Below are positions 18,590 to 27,580 of a stretch of DNA of 64,000 nucleotides, piece after piece. The position numbers and the translations under genes are program-made. The DNA is from Methylomarinum vadi (GTDB lineage Bacteria > Pseudomonadota > Gammaproteobacteria > Methylococcales > Methylomonadaceae): the NCBI RefSeq assembly GCF_000733935.1, contig NZ_JPON01000001.1, forward strand, positions 2,030,501 to 2,094,500. Direction: 5' to 3'. The notes beneath the pieces were generated by a model. It did no database searches. It saw only the letters and a list, made by a program, of their open reading frames with translations, and had not been told where the DNA came from. Positions within the stretch are counted from its first letter, which is position 1, and each line of letters begins with the position of its first letter.

Positions 18590-18724
18590 CTAGGGAAATG
18601 CGGATTATTTCAGTATTTCATTGAGTGCAGGGACGCGCGAACAAAATCGATCGCCAAGGGAAATCGAATTTTCTCGAACCGGGCGCCGAGAATTCCATGA
18701 CGGATTTATTCAGCGCTTCCTTAG
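18590..18724. repeat. Short inverted-repeat element, copy A (MITE-like)
   Basis: 135 bases starting CTAGGGAAATGC and ending GCGCTTCCTTAG; the ends are imperfect inverted repeats (14 of 22 positions by eye). Copy B at 23443-23533 shares the left about 55 and right about 25 bases. No coding capacity. It starts directly after the manB stop codon. Confidence 0.65.
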
Positions 18725-18735
18725 GAGGCACATAA

Positions 18736-18768
18736 GTGCCGAAGGCAATGTCTTCGGCACCTGTCGTT
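18736..18768 (+). terminator. Hairpin with T run, possible terminator
   Basis: GTGCCGAAG / CTTCGGCAC (18736-18744, 18752-18760), then CTGTCG and six T. The T run is displaced by six bases, so efficiency is uncertain. It lies between the convergent manB and exported-protein genes. Confidence 0.45.
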
Positions 18769-18770
18769 TT

Positions 18771-19157
18771 TTAATACCGGGCGACGGGCAGTAATTCCAG
18801 CGAGCCTTCGGCTCGAACACGTTCATAGCTGTAGATGGCCTGGCCATGGGCGGTGTCGACATACTCGACATTCCAGGGCACGCTAGTTTCAGAGCCCGTA
18901 TGGTGGTAGCTATGAATGGCCGGCCCATAAGCCTGACTGACGTATATAATTTCCGGATGTAGAGACACCTCCCCAACCAGATTGCTCGGATAAGTATGGA
19001 TGCCGTGATTCGCCGAATGGGAGTTATAGATCAATTGCGTCCCCTCAGCTAAGCTGGAATTTTCGCTCGCACCGGCGCCAAGTGCGGCTAATCCGAGCAT
19101 GAGCGAGGTTAAGGCGATCGCCACGTTCTTCATTGTTGTTGCTAGTTGTCCGTTCAT
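18771..19157 (-). CDS. Exported protein of three tandem 27-residue repeats, unknown function
   Basis: 128 residues. An N-terminal signal-like stretch (about 18-40, MLGLAALGAGASE) suggests export. The mature part consists of three aligned units of about 27 residues: LIYNSHSANHGIHTYP..., IIYVSQAYGPAIHSYHH... and VEYVDTAHGQAIYSYER..., with a shared pattern x-Y-x-S/D-x-A-x-G-x-A-I-x-S-Y. ATG at 19157 has AGGAGGG seven bases upstream; an earlier candidate at 19187 is less likely. No family recognised. Confidence 0.72.
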   Translation of the reverse strand: MNGQLATTMKNVAIALTSLMLGLAALGAGASENSSLAEGTQLIYNSHSANHGIHTYPSNLVGEVSLHPEIIYVSQAYGPAIHSYHHTGSETSVPWNVEYVDTAHGQAIYSYERVRAEGSLELLPVARY

Positions 19158-19351
19158 CACAACCCTCCTCTTTTGTTCTTTCTTCACTATTCTCAGACTA
19201 CTCTTTTTTTTCTAAAGCTCAACAAATGAGAACGATTATTGTTTACTGACACTCCGCCTTAACTAAGCCCCCAGAATAATTATTCGACGCAGTTGACTGG
19301 ACCCGCTTCCTTCGGAAGCCGTTTTTTACCTCAACCGGCCTCCAGCCCCCA

Positions 19352-20602
19352 CTATTGTTTAGGCGTATTTTGCGACTGCTCGGCGACGGTCTCGGGCAGC
19401 ATTTCCAATGCGGTGGCAGAGGTCCGCACCATCGGTATGAATTCATTTTGTTCTTGGACCACCTCGGGTTTACGGGAAAACAGCAAGACCCAACCGATCA
19501 GCGTCAGGACTACGAACGCCAACGCGCAATAGAGAAAAAAGCTACCGTCTCCCAGCCAAGCCATGAAAAAAGCGGCCAACACGGGACTCACCGCAGAGCC
19601 GATGCCGTAAAGCAACAACAGCCCCCTGCTGGCTTCCAGCGCATCCGACAACTGCAAATGATCATTGAAGTGAGCGACACTTAAACTATAAGTGGAGAAG
19701 AAAGCCCCGCCACAGAAAAAACTGACGGTCAACATGGCACGATGCGAATCCGTGGCCAGAAAAAAATTAGCGACGGACAACATCGTTCCCAACAGGGAAA
19801 CGATCAATAACACCTTGCGTCGATCGAAACGATCGGACAACCCGCCTATAGGCCACTGCAATAGCGCTCCGCCCAACACGAACAAGCCCATGAAAGCGGC
19901 GACCCCCTGTTCGTTCAACCCGACGCGTACCGCAAATAACGGCCCCATGCCCCAGAAAGCACCCGCCACCAACCCCGCGACAAACACCCCCAGCATGCCC
20001 AGCGCGGAAATAGCGAACATTTGTTGCAGCGACATTGTCGCCACCTCCGCGGGGGGAGGTTGTTCGACCCGGGTCAATGCAACCGGCATCAAGCCGAGCG
20101 ACATAAACATCGCGGCGATTGCAAACAACGTGAAATGACGAATATCGTCGACCAGTATCAGATATTGGCCCGCCGCTAGCGACAATAAGACTACCGTCAT
20201 ATACACGGCGAATATCCGACCGCGCACTCGATTCGGTGCCAGCACGTTGAGCCAGCTTTCGATGGCCGTAAAAATGCCGATCATGCCGATGCCGGTGACG
20301 ACTCGCAATAAGGCCCAAACCCAAGGATCCAGCCACAGGGCATAAACGAGAATGACGGCCGAAATCATCGCGGCGAAGGCGGCGAAGGCTCGGATATGAC
20401 CGACACGTTTGATAACGGGCGGAGCGATGAAGCTGCCGGCGACATAGCCGATGAAATAACTCGACATAATCGTGCCGGTCAATGCCAATGAATAGCCTTC
20501 GGCGCGAGCCCGCAAGGCGAGCAACGTACCCAACAGGCTGATGCCCAACATGATCAACGCGATGCCGAGCAGTAATTGATAAATGGCCTTGAATGAAGAC
20601 AT
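19352..20602 (-). CDS. MFS transporter
   Basis: 416-residue major facilitator with twelve predicted helices, in the YcaD-like subgroup. Typical features are GTLLALRARAEGYS and SSYFIGYVAG in the first helices, the loop RVRGRIFAVYM, and the inter-half motif GGLSDRFDRRKVL after helix 8. The C-terminal 25 residues are polar. Substrate not predictable. ATG at 20602; upstream lies a non-coding stretch. Confidence 0.88.
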   Translation of the reverse strand: MSSFKAIYQLLLGIALIMLGISLLGTLLALRARAEGYSLALTGTIMSSYFIGYVAGSFIAPPVIKRVGHIRAFAAFAAMISAVILVYALWLDPWVWALLRVVTGIGMIGIFTAIESWLNVLAPNRVRGRIFAVYMTVVLLSLAAGQYLILVDDIRHFTLFAIAAMFMSLGLMPVALTRVEQPPPAEVATMSLQQMFAISALGMLGVFVAGLVAGAFWGMGPLFAVRVGLNEQGVAAFMGLFVLGGALLQWPIGGLSDRFDRRKVLLIVSLLGTMLSVANFFLATDSHRAMLTVSFFCGGAFFSTYSLSVAHFNDHLQLSDALEASRGLLLLYGIGSAVSPVLAAFFMAWLGDGSFFLYCALAFVVLTLIGWVLLFSRKPEVVQEQNEFIPMVRTSATALEMLPETVAEQSQNTPKQ

Positions 20603-20877
20603 GTTCCCAACTTTAACAGAGCCTACGCGGGTTCTTCAACGTCTTCAAATAACCGAGTTAAAGAAGCCGCCATCTTGAAAAATCCGCTAACAAACGACAA
20701 GCCTCGGCATTTTTTGTTGACCGATCGAATGAATTTATCGATACTTCCCCCCATGATCAAGACTTCATTCAACCACAGACCGACTTTTTGGCGCTGGCTG
20801 CGACGCGGCATGCCGGCGGTGAATCTGTGCGCATTGAAAATGATTGAATGATCTAACTGACTACACGATCGCTCACC
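20603..20877. other. Intergenic stretch, no confident gene
   Basis: About 275 bases between divergent genes. A plus-strand frame of 40 codons (20729-20851) is Arg/Trp-rich and sits just before a strong terminator, but has no ribosome site. The terminator's position, upstream of the methyltransferase gene, means some short transcript (a small protein or sRNA) may end there. Confidence 0.35.
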
Positions 20878-20915
20878 AAGGCCGCAGGTTCACCCGAATC
20901 TGCGGCCTTTTTTTT
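20878..20915 (+). terminator. Strong terminator upstream of the methyltransferase gene
   Basis: AAGGCCGCAG / CTGCGGCCTT hairpin (20878-20887, 20900-20909) followed by eight T. Six bases later comes the GGAG ribosome site of the next gene, so it may be an attenuator or the end of a short upstream transcript. Confidence 0.75.
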
Positions 20916-20930
20916 CGCCTGGAGAAAATG

Positions 20931-21614
20931 ATGGGGTTTACATTGGAAAAAGTCGTCCCGTGGGGACGCTCCTTCGAAGAATATGTCGCTATGTTCGCGT
21001 TGAGCGAGGTGGACTTGCAAAAGTTCATACTCGGCATCGGCGACGGCCCGGCTTCGTTCAACGCGCTAATCCACGAGCGCGGCGGAAGAATGCTATCCGC
21101 CGATCCGGTTTATGCTTTCAGCGGCGAGCAAATCCGCGGCCGTATCGAGGAAATATATGACGATACGATCGAACAGGTCGCCGCCAATGCCGAACACTTG
21201 CGGCTGGAGCGATTCGGCTCGGCCGCCGCCCTGGGGCAAGTGCGCCTGCGGGCGATGGAACGCTTTTTACGGGATTTCGAGGGCGGCAAGAGAGAAAGGC
21301 GCTATTTGAGCGCGGAATTCCCCGATCTCCCCTTTGCCGACCATAGCTTCGATCTGGCCTTGTGCTCGCATTTGCTGTTTTTGTACAGCGAACAGCTAGA
21401 GCAGGAGTTTCACCTGCGTTCAGTCATGGAGCTGTACCGAGTCGCCCGAGAAATACGTATTTTTCCACTGCTCGACTTATCGCACCAAACGTCGCCGCAC
21501 CTGCAGCCGGTGTTGGCGGAATTAAAGCAAGCAGGCTTGCAGGCCAACATCGAAAGGGTCGATTATGAGTTTCAAATCGGCCCCAAGCACATGTTGCGAA
21601 TAATGAGCGACTAA
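20931..21614 (+). CDS. SAM-dependent methyltransferase-like protein
   Basis: 227 residues with a class I methyltransferase-type core: motif [13 protein letters not shown] followed by an acidic residue after beta-2 (MLSADPVY), a post-core segment [21 protein letters not shown], and a late [19 protein letters not shown]. Start ATG at 20931 (or 20928) has GGAG upstream; reading further upstream would run through a terminator. It is five bases before argD, so it is likely in an operon with it. Substrate unknown. Confidence 0.78.
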   Translation: MGFTLEKVVPWGRSFEEYVAMFALSEVDLQKFILGIGDGPASFNALIHERGGRMLSADPVYAFSGEQIRGRIEEIYDDTIEQVAANAEHLRLERFGSAAALGQVRLRAMERFLRDFEGGKRERRYLSAEFPDLPFADHSFDLALCSHLLFLYSEQLEQEFHLRSVMELYRVAREIRIFPLLDLSHQTSPHLQPVLAELKQAGLQANIERVDYEFQIGPKHMLRIMSD

Positions 21615-21618
21615 AACT

Positions 21619-22830
21619 ATGACTAACCAGGAAAACAAGCACATGAACCCATCCATTGCGGCAATCATGCCAACCGCCCCAAGGCCGAACTGCATTTTCG
21701 TCTCCGGCAGGGGTTCTTATCTCGAAGACCTGCACGGTAACACCTATCTGGATTTTATCCAGGGCTGGGCCGTCAACACGCTGGGCCACAATCACCCCGC
21801 TCTGGTCGAGACGATTCAACGCCAGGCGCAAACGCTGATCAATCCCAGCCCCGCTTTTTATAACGAACCGATGTTGCAATTGGCCGAACGACTGACCGCA
21901 AACAGCGCCTTCGACCACGTCTTTTTCGCCAACAGCGGCGCGGAAGCCAATGAAGGAGCGATCAAACTGGCGAGAAAATGGGGCGCCCGTTATAAAAACG
22001 GGGCCCATAAAATCATCACGTTCGAAAACGGTTTCCACGGCCGCACGTTGGCGACGATGTCGGCCTCGGGCAAGGCCGGCTGGGATGGGCTATTCGAACC
22101 GAAGGTAGCGGGCTTCATCAAAGTGCCTTATAACGACTCGGCAGCGGTCGCACAAGCGATCGACGATCAAACCGTGGCGCTGATGCTGGAGCCGATTCAA
22201 GGCGAAGCGGGCGTGCTGCCGGCCGCTGTCGAATTCATCCGGTCGCTGCGGCGCTTGGCCGATGACAATAATTTGTTGCTAATTTTCGATGAAATCCAGA
22301 CCGGGATCGGCCGCAGCGGCGAACTGTTTTGCTATCAGCATTTCGGCATCGAACCGGATATTATGACATTGGGCAAAGGCCTGGGCGGCGGCGTGCCGTT
22401 GGCCGCATTATTGTCGAAACAAGAATTCAGTTGCTTCGAATTCGGCGATCAAGGCGGCACCTACAATGGCAACCCATTAGCGGCCGCCGCCGGTTTCGCC
22501 GTGATCAACGAAGTGCTGGCGGAAGGTTTTCTGCACCGGGTCCGCGAACTAGGCGATTACCTAATCCGGCACCTGCAAGTTCTATCAAACCGGTATGCAT
22601 TGGGCACCGTGCGCGGCAAGGGGTTGTTGCTAGCGCTAGAAACCCGAGACCTGGATGCGACGCAAATCGTAACAATGGCACTGGAGAGGCATCTGCTGCT
22701 AAACGCGCCACGGCCTAACTGCCTACGTTTCATGCCGGCATTGAACGTCGCCCCAGAGGACATCGATCGCATGATCGAAATACTCGATGGCATTTTAACT
22801 GAATTACGGGTGATGTCTCATGAAGCTTAA
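21619..22830 (+). CDS. argD: Acetylornithine/ornithine-type class III aminotransferase (ArgD-like)
   Basis: 403 residues, PLP-dependent fold type I. Key positions are [31 protein letters not shown], the aspartate in FDEIQTG and the PLP lysine in TLGKGLGGG. Best match is N-acetylornithine transaminase of arginine synthesis. ATG at 21619; a second ATG at 21643 has an AGGA upstream and could be the true start. The last bases overlap the transglutaminase gene. Because its neighbours are not arginine genes, a paralogue with another substrate remains possible. Confidence 0.88.
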   Translation: MTNQENKHMNPSIAAIMPTAPRPNCIFVSGRGSYLEDLHGNTYLDFIQGWAVNTLGHNHPALVETIQRQAQTLINPSPAFYNEPMLQLAERLTANSAFDHVFFANSGAEANEGAIKLARKWGARYKNGAHKIITFENGFHGRTLATMSASGKAGWDGLFEPKVAGFIKVPYNDSAAVAQAIDDQTVALMLEPIQGEAGVLPAAVEFIRSLRRLADDNNLLLIFDEIQTGIGRSGELFCYQHFGIEPDIMTLGKGLGGGVPLAALLSKQEFSCFEFGDQGGTYNGNPLAAAAGFAVINEVLAEGFLHRVRELGDYLIRHLQVLSNRYALGTVRGKGLLLALETRDLDATQIVTMALERHLLLNAPRPNCLRFMPALNVAPEDIDRMIEILDGILTELRVMSHEA

Positions 22831-23461
22831 ACCTGTCGCCAGCAATCAAAAGCCCTATCTGCAACCCTGCGCTATCATCGACTGGCGCCAGCCGCAAGTG
22901 CTCGAACAGGCTCGCCGGTTGACTAACTCCTTGAATTCGGAGAAGGCTATCGCGCAGCGTTGTTTCGAATGGGTCAGGGACGAAATCAGGCACAGCTGGG
23001 ATTATCGCCAGGGTCCTGTTACCTGCCGCGCGTCGGAAGTATTGCGTCATGGAACAGGATTTTGTTACGCCAAAGCGCATTTGCTGGCGGCCCTGCTTCG
23101 CGCGAACGGCATTGCCGCCGGTTTGTGCTATCAACGCCTAAGTCTGGAAGGGAACGGTTCGCCCTATTGCCTGCACGGCCTAACTGCGGTTTATTTGCAG
23201 GAACATGGTTGGTACCGTGTCGATCCGCGCGGCAACAAGGCCGATGTCGATGCCCGCTTCGACCCTCCGCGAGAATATTTGGCGTTTGACATTTTTCAGC
23301 AAATGGAATGGGATTTCGTCGAGATCTATCCACGTCCCTTACCGGTCGTGATCGATGCCTTACGAAAAAACGACAGCATCCAGGCGCTCTATCGCAATTT
23401 GCCAGATAGAGAACCAACAGATTTGGGTAGCGCCGGTGATTGCCAGGGAAATGCTGATTAA
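22820..23461 (+). CDS. Transglutaminase-like cysteine protease-fold protein
   Basis: 213 residues with a transglutaminase-like core and complete catalytic triad: Cys82 in [10 protein letters not shown], His119 in YCLHGL, Asp135 in WYRVDPRG. Such cytosolic proteins act as peptidases, amidases or transferases; substrate unknown. It overlaps argD by 11 bases, so the two are coupled. The last six residues and stop are supplied by inverted-repeat element copy B, so the original C-terminus was probably altered by its insertion. Confidence 0.85.
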   Translation: MKLKPVASNQKPYLQPCAIIDWRQPQVLEQARRLTNSLNSEKAIAQRCFEWVRDEIRHSWDYRQGPVTCRASEVLRHGTGFCYAKAHLLAALLRANGIAAGLCYQRLSLEGNGSPYCLHGLTAVYLQEHGWYRVDPRGNKADVDARFDPPREYLAFDIFQQMEWDFVEIYPRPLPVVIDALRKNDSIQALYRNLPDREPTDLGSAGDCQGNAD

Positions 23462-23533
23462 TTCAGCATTTACTGGAGTGCAGAGGCGCACGACCGGAGA
23501 AATCCAGGAGGGATTTATTCAGCGCGTCCCTAG
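23443..23533. repeat. Short inverted-repeat element, copy B (MITE-like)
   Basis: 91 bases, left end CCAGGGAAATGCTGATTAAT, right end TTCAGCGCGTCCCTAG. Contains an internal perfect 9-base stem AAATGCTGA / TCAGCATTT. Matches copy A (18590-18724) at both ends but has a shorter middle. It supplies the stop of the transglutaminase-like gene. Confidence 0.65.
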
Positions 23534-23742
23534 ATAACTGCCACATTCCTGCTTGGTAAAACGGGGAAAGTCTTCGAACGAAGTCATCTATCGAGATATC
23601 ATCGAGGAAATGCCGCGGCTATGTATCCGAACTCCGGAGCTATTTTCCGGTAGGCGTCTCTTTATACATCTTTGTTCGCGCCGAGAACCGCGCATTCACC
23701 ACTACCTCCGTCTTTCGTATTTTCTCTCAAACCAGCATCCAT
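23534..23742. other. Intergenic stretch, nothing recognised
   Basis: Roughly 210 bases between element copy B and the groESL terminator. A 63-codon plus-strand frame has no ribosome site or family resemblance and is not called. Confidence 0.4.
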
Positions 23743-23775
23743 AAAAAAGCCCCGGCTGCCGAAGCAACCGGGGCT
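23743..23775 (-). terminator. groESL terminator
   Basis: On the minus strand AGCCCCGG / CCGGGGCT with a 12-base loop, followed by a run of T. A second palindrome (AGGTGCGCT / AGCGCAACCT, about 23783-23808), of REP type, sits between it and the groEL stop. Confidence 0.85.
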
Positions 23776-23833
23776 CTTGGCAAGGTGCGCTGCGCTTAGC
23801 GCAACCTACCGCTAAAAGGCTTGAAGCCGGCAA

Positions 23834-25501
<1,668 letters not shown>

Positions 25502-25541
25502 CTAATTAATGTTAACCGAAATGATTTTTCAAAACGCGGAC

Positions 25542-25832
25542 TTAGCTCAAAACCGCCATGATGTCGTCTTCGCGCATCACGATGACATCTTCGCCATCGA
25601 CTTTGACTTCGGTGCCGGAATATTTGCCGAACAACACTTTGTCGCCCACTTTGACATCCAACGCGCGTACTTCGCCGTTATCCAGCAATTTGCCGTTGCC
25701 TACCGCCAGCACTTCGCCTTGGCTTGGTTTCTCGGCTGCCGAGCCCGGCAGAACGATACCGCCCGCGGTTTTGGTTTCTTCTTCAACACGTTTGATAATC
25801 ACTCTGTCGTGCAAAGGACGAATTTTCATCAA
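25542..25832 (-). CDS. groES: Co-chaperonin GroES
   Basis: 96 residues, heptameric lid of GroEL. Start [14 protein letters not shown] and mobile loop ([12 protein letters not shown]) match the family. Start ATG is preceded by an AGGAG site. First gene of the groESL operon, downstream of an exact CIRCE operator. Confidence 0.99.
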   Translation of the reverse strand: MMKIRPLHDRVIIKRVEEETKTAGGIVLPGSAAEKPSQGEVLAVGNGKLLDNGEVRALDVKVGDKVLFGKYSGTEVKVDGEDVIVMREDDIMAVLS

Positions 25833-25869
25833 GATCTCCTAACATTAAAAACAAAGGTTTAAAAAATTA

Positions 25870-25896
25870 TTAGCACTCGCTAGTAATGAGTGCTAA
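25870..25896 (-). promoter_or_regulatory. CIRCE operator (HrcA binding site)
   Basis: Exact consensus TTAGCACTC, nine-base spacer, GAGTGCTAA. It lies just downstream of the groES -10 box, where bound HrcA repressor would block transcription under non-stress conditions. hrcA itself is not in the window. Confidence 0.95.
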
Positions 25897-25923
25897 TAAT
25901 AATAAGCTTTTGCACTCTGTCAA
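25896..25923 (-). promoter_or_regulatory. groESL sigma-70 promoter
   Basis: Minus strand: consensus -35 TTGACA (25918-25923), 16-base spacer, -10 TATTAT (25896-25901), immediately before and touching the CIRCE operator. No sigma-32 type element is obvious, so repression by HrcA is the main control visible. Confidence 0.8.
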
Positions 25924-25970
25924 GTTCTTTGGCATCATTCCCCATCCATTTTATTGCCCTCACATGACAA

Positions 25971-26717
25971 ATGAATGACCACCAATTACTCCGCTACAGT
26001 CGACAAATCATGCTGCCGCAAGTCGATATTGCCGGACAACAAAAACTGCTCGACGCCAAGGCACTAATTATCGGTGCTGGAGGCCTCGGCTCTCCTGCCT
26101 CGATGTACCTGGCCGCGGCGGGCATCGGTCACATCACGTTGTATGATGATGACCAGGTCGATTTGTCGAATCTGCAAAGACAGATTGCGCATTACACCTC
26201 CGATATAGGGACGGACAAAGTAATTTCAACCCTCAATACCCTGAAAAAATTAAATCCGGATACGCAAGCGGTCGCTCATAATGAACGCTTGACTGGAGAG
26301 CGCCTCGCACAGGAGGTAAAAAACGCCGATGTCGTGCTAGATTGCAGCGACAATTTCGCAACCCGCTTTGCCATCAACGCGGCCTGCGTTAAACATAAAA
26401 TACCTTTGGTATCCGGTGCCGCCATCCGTTTCGAGGGTCAGGTCTCGGTGTTTACTCCGGGTTTTTACGACAGCCCCTGTTATAACTGCCTGTACAACCA
26501 CGATGGCGAAGACCCGCAAAACTGCGCGACCAATGGCGTGATCGCGCCGATTACCGGCATCGTCGGCAGTATTCAGGCATTGGAAGCCATGAAGATCATC
26601 ATGGCGATCGGCGAGACATTGACCGGCCGATTATTACTGCTCGACGGCTTGACGATGGAGTGGAACACGATGAAGCTGAGAAGAAATCCAGCCTGCCCGA
26701 CTTGCGGAGAGGGTTAG
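25971..26717 (+). CDS. moeB: MoeB/HesA/ThiF-type adenylyltransferase
   Basis: 248 residues, an E1-like enzyme that adenylates the C-terminal glycine of a ubiquitin-like sulfur carrier, most likely MoaD in molybdopterin synthesis. ATP-binding GAGGLGSPAS, RQIAHYTSDIG, metal site cysteines CYNC and CPTC near the end, and a conserved cysteine in NCATNGV. Rhodanese domain absent. No moaD or thiS is adjacent, so ThiF or another partner is possible. Divergent from groESL; hairpin follows. Confidence 0.9.
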   Translation: MNDHQLLRYSRQIMLPQVDIAGQQKLLDAKALIIGAGGLGSPASMYLAAAGIGHITLYDDDQVDLSNLQRQIAHYTSDIGTDKVISTLNTLKKLNPDTQAVAHNERLTGERLAQEVKNADVVLDCSDNFATRFAINAACVKHKIPLVSGAAIRFEGQVSVFTPGFYDSPCYNCLYNHDGEDPQNCATNGVIAPITGIVGSIQALEAMKIIMAIGETLTGRLLLLDGLTMEWNTMKLRRNPACPTCGEG

Positions 26718-26739
26718 CGAGCTGCCATATCAACTAAAA

Positions 26740-26767
26740 GAGCGGGAAAAATTCCCGCTCCTTATTT
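26740..26767 (+). terminator. Probable moeB terminator
   Basis: GAGCGGGAA / TTCCCGCTC (26740-26748, 26752-26760) followed by a weak T-rich stretch CTTATTTG. Strong stem, poor T run. Confidence 0.6.
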
Positions 26768-26790
26768 GCCAATTAAGCCGAATTAATATC

Positions 26791-27063
26791 TTAATCTCTC
26801 AACGGCAGCCCGCTTGGCACTCTAGTCGGAACCGTGGAACGCAAATCTAGACTGGCCGGATCGGTCAGGGCGCGCAAGAACTCGATCAAATATGCAATTT
26901 CCTCATCGCTCAGCTGAATCGGTTCGATCTCGATACTGTTCGCCAATTCTGTTCGACTTGCGGAATCATTGTGCACCTCGAAGTCGATTTCATCCAAATC
27001 GCTTCTTGACGGCAATACCGCTTGTTGAATGTCGTAATTATTCAAGCTGCTCAGCGCATCATC
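26791..27063 (-). pseudogene. C-terminal remnant of a di-heme cytochrome c peroxidase-like protein
   Basis: About 90 codons are open, bounded upstream by TAG. The sequence is typical of the extreme C-terminus of MauG/di-heme cytochrome c peroxidases: NYDIQQAVLPSR, LSDEEIAYLIEFLRALTDP and the ending VPSGLP. Both CxxCH heme motifs and the remainder (normally 300 or more residues) are missing, and the only starts are TTG at 27045 or none, so it is a relic, not a gene. The intact partner is not in this window. Confidence 0.75.
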
Positions 27064-27580
27064 CTACCGGGCTTATCTCATTGAATACTATAGACAACTC
27101 ACTCTTAAGTAAGCAGTATTCGAGCCTAACCCCTTTGATACTTTTTGTCCGAGATGGGGCGTTGGTCGGACTCGGTGCTCAATGAGAGACGGGAAGCGAC
27201 AAAAAAACCTGGGTTTTGGGAGACGGTCGCCTTCAGGTGGAAATCGAACGGCTTATACAGCGGTCAAGCAAAAAACAAAGCCGAGGGGGACAGGCCATCA
27301 GAAAGGGCCAGAAAGGTTAAAAATCGAGCCTACCCTCTTTGCTTTCCTTTGGTTTGGAAATCATCTCTGTTGAACCGCTTGAGAAATTAATAAACGATCA
27401 ACTATCGTAAAAGTGTCGCAACTTGCGACACTTTTCTTAAGACATGCGTGAAAAAGTTGAATACCTACCGGCCTGAAGTCAGTACACATTGACACAAAAA
27501 AAGAGGCAAACAATTTGAAAGGTTTATATTGCCAGTACCGACCGGGTATTACCCGGCCGGATTTTCCAGATTTATTTTGA
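27064..27580. other. Non-coding stretch between relic and beta-helix gene
   Basis: About 515 bases with no convincing gene. Contains a 27-base palindrome at 27409-27435 (TGTCGCAA ... TTGCGACA core) and a GC-rich hairpin at 27538-27560 (CCGACCGGG / CCCGGCCGG) near the beta-helix gene's stop, which may serve as its terminator. The segment around 27110-27145 has the look of degenerate intergenic repeat DNA. Confidence 0.45.
27409..27435. promoter_or_regulatory. 27-base near-perfect palindrome, candidate operator
   Basis: Two 13-base arms with a single central base: AAAAGTGTCGCAA and TTGCGACACTTTT. The TGTCGC ... GCGACA arrangement resembles binding sites of NtrC-type or response-regulator dimers. 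No gene starts within 150 bases on either strand, so its target is unclear. Confidence 0.5.

Noticed and set aside
20623-20811. 62-codon minus-strand frame
   Set aside because: No Shine-Dalgarno signal, no family resemblance, overlaps the region holding the terminated transcript.
20729-20851. 40-codon Arg/Trp-rich frame
   Set aside because: No ribosome site and no family match; kept only as a possibility tied to the following terminator.
23553-23744. 63-codon plus-strand frame
   Set aside because: No ribosome site; overlaps the groESL terminator region.
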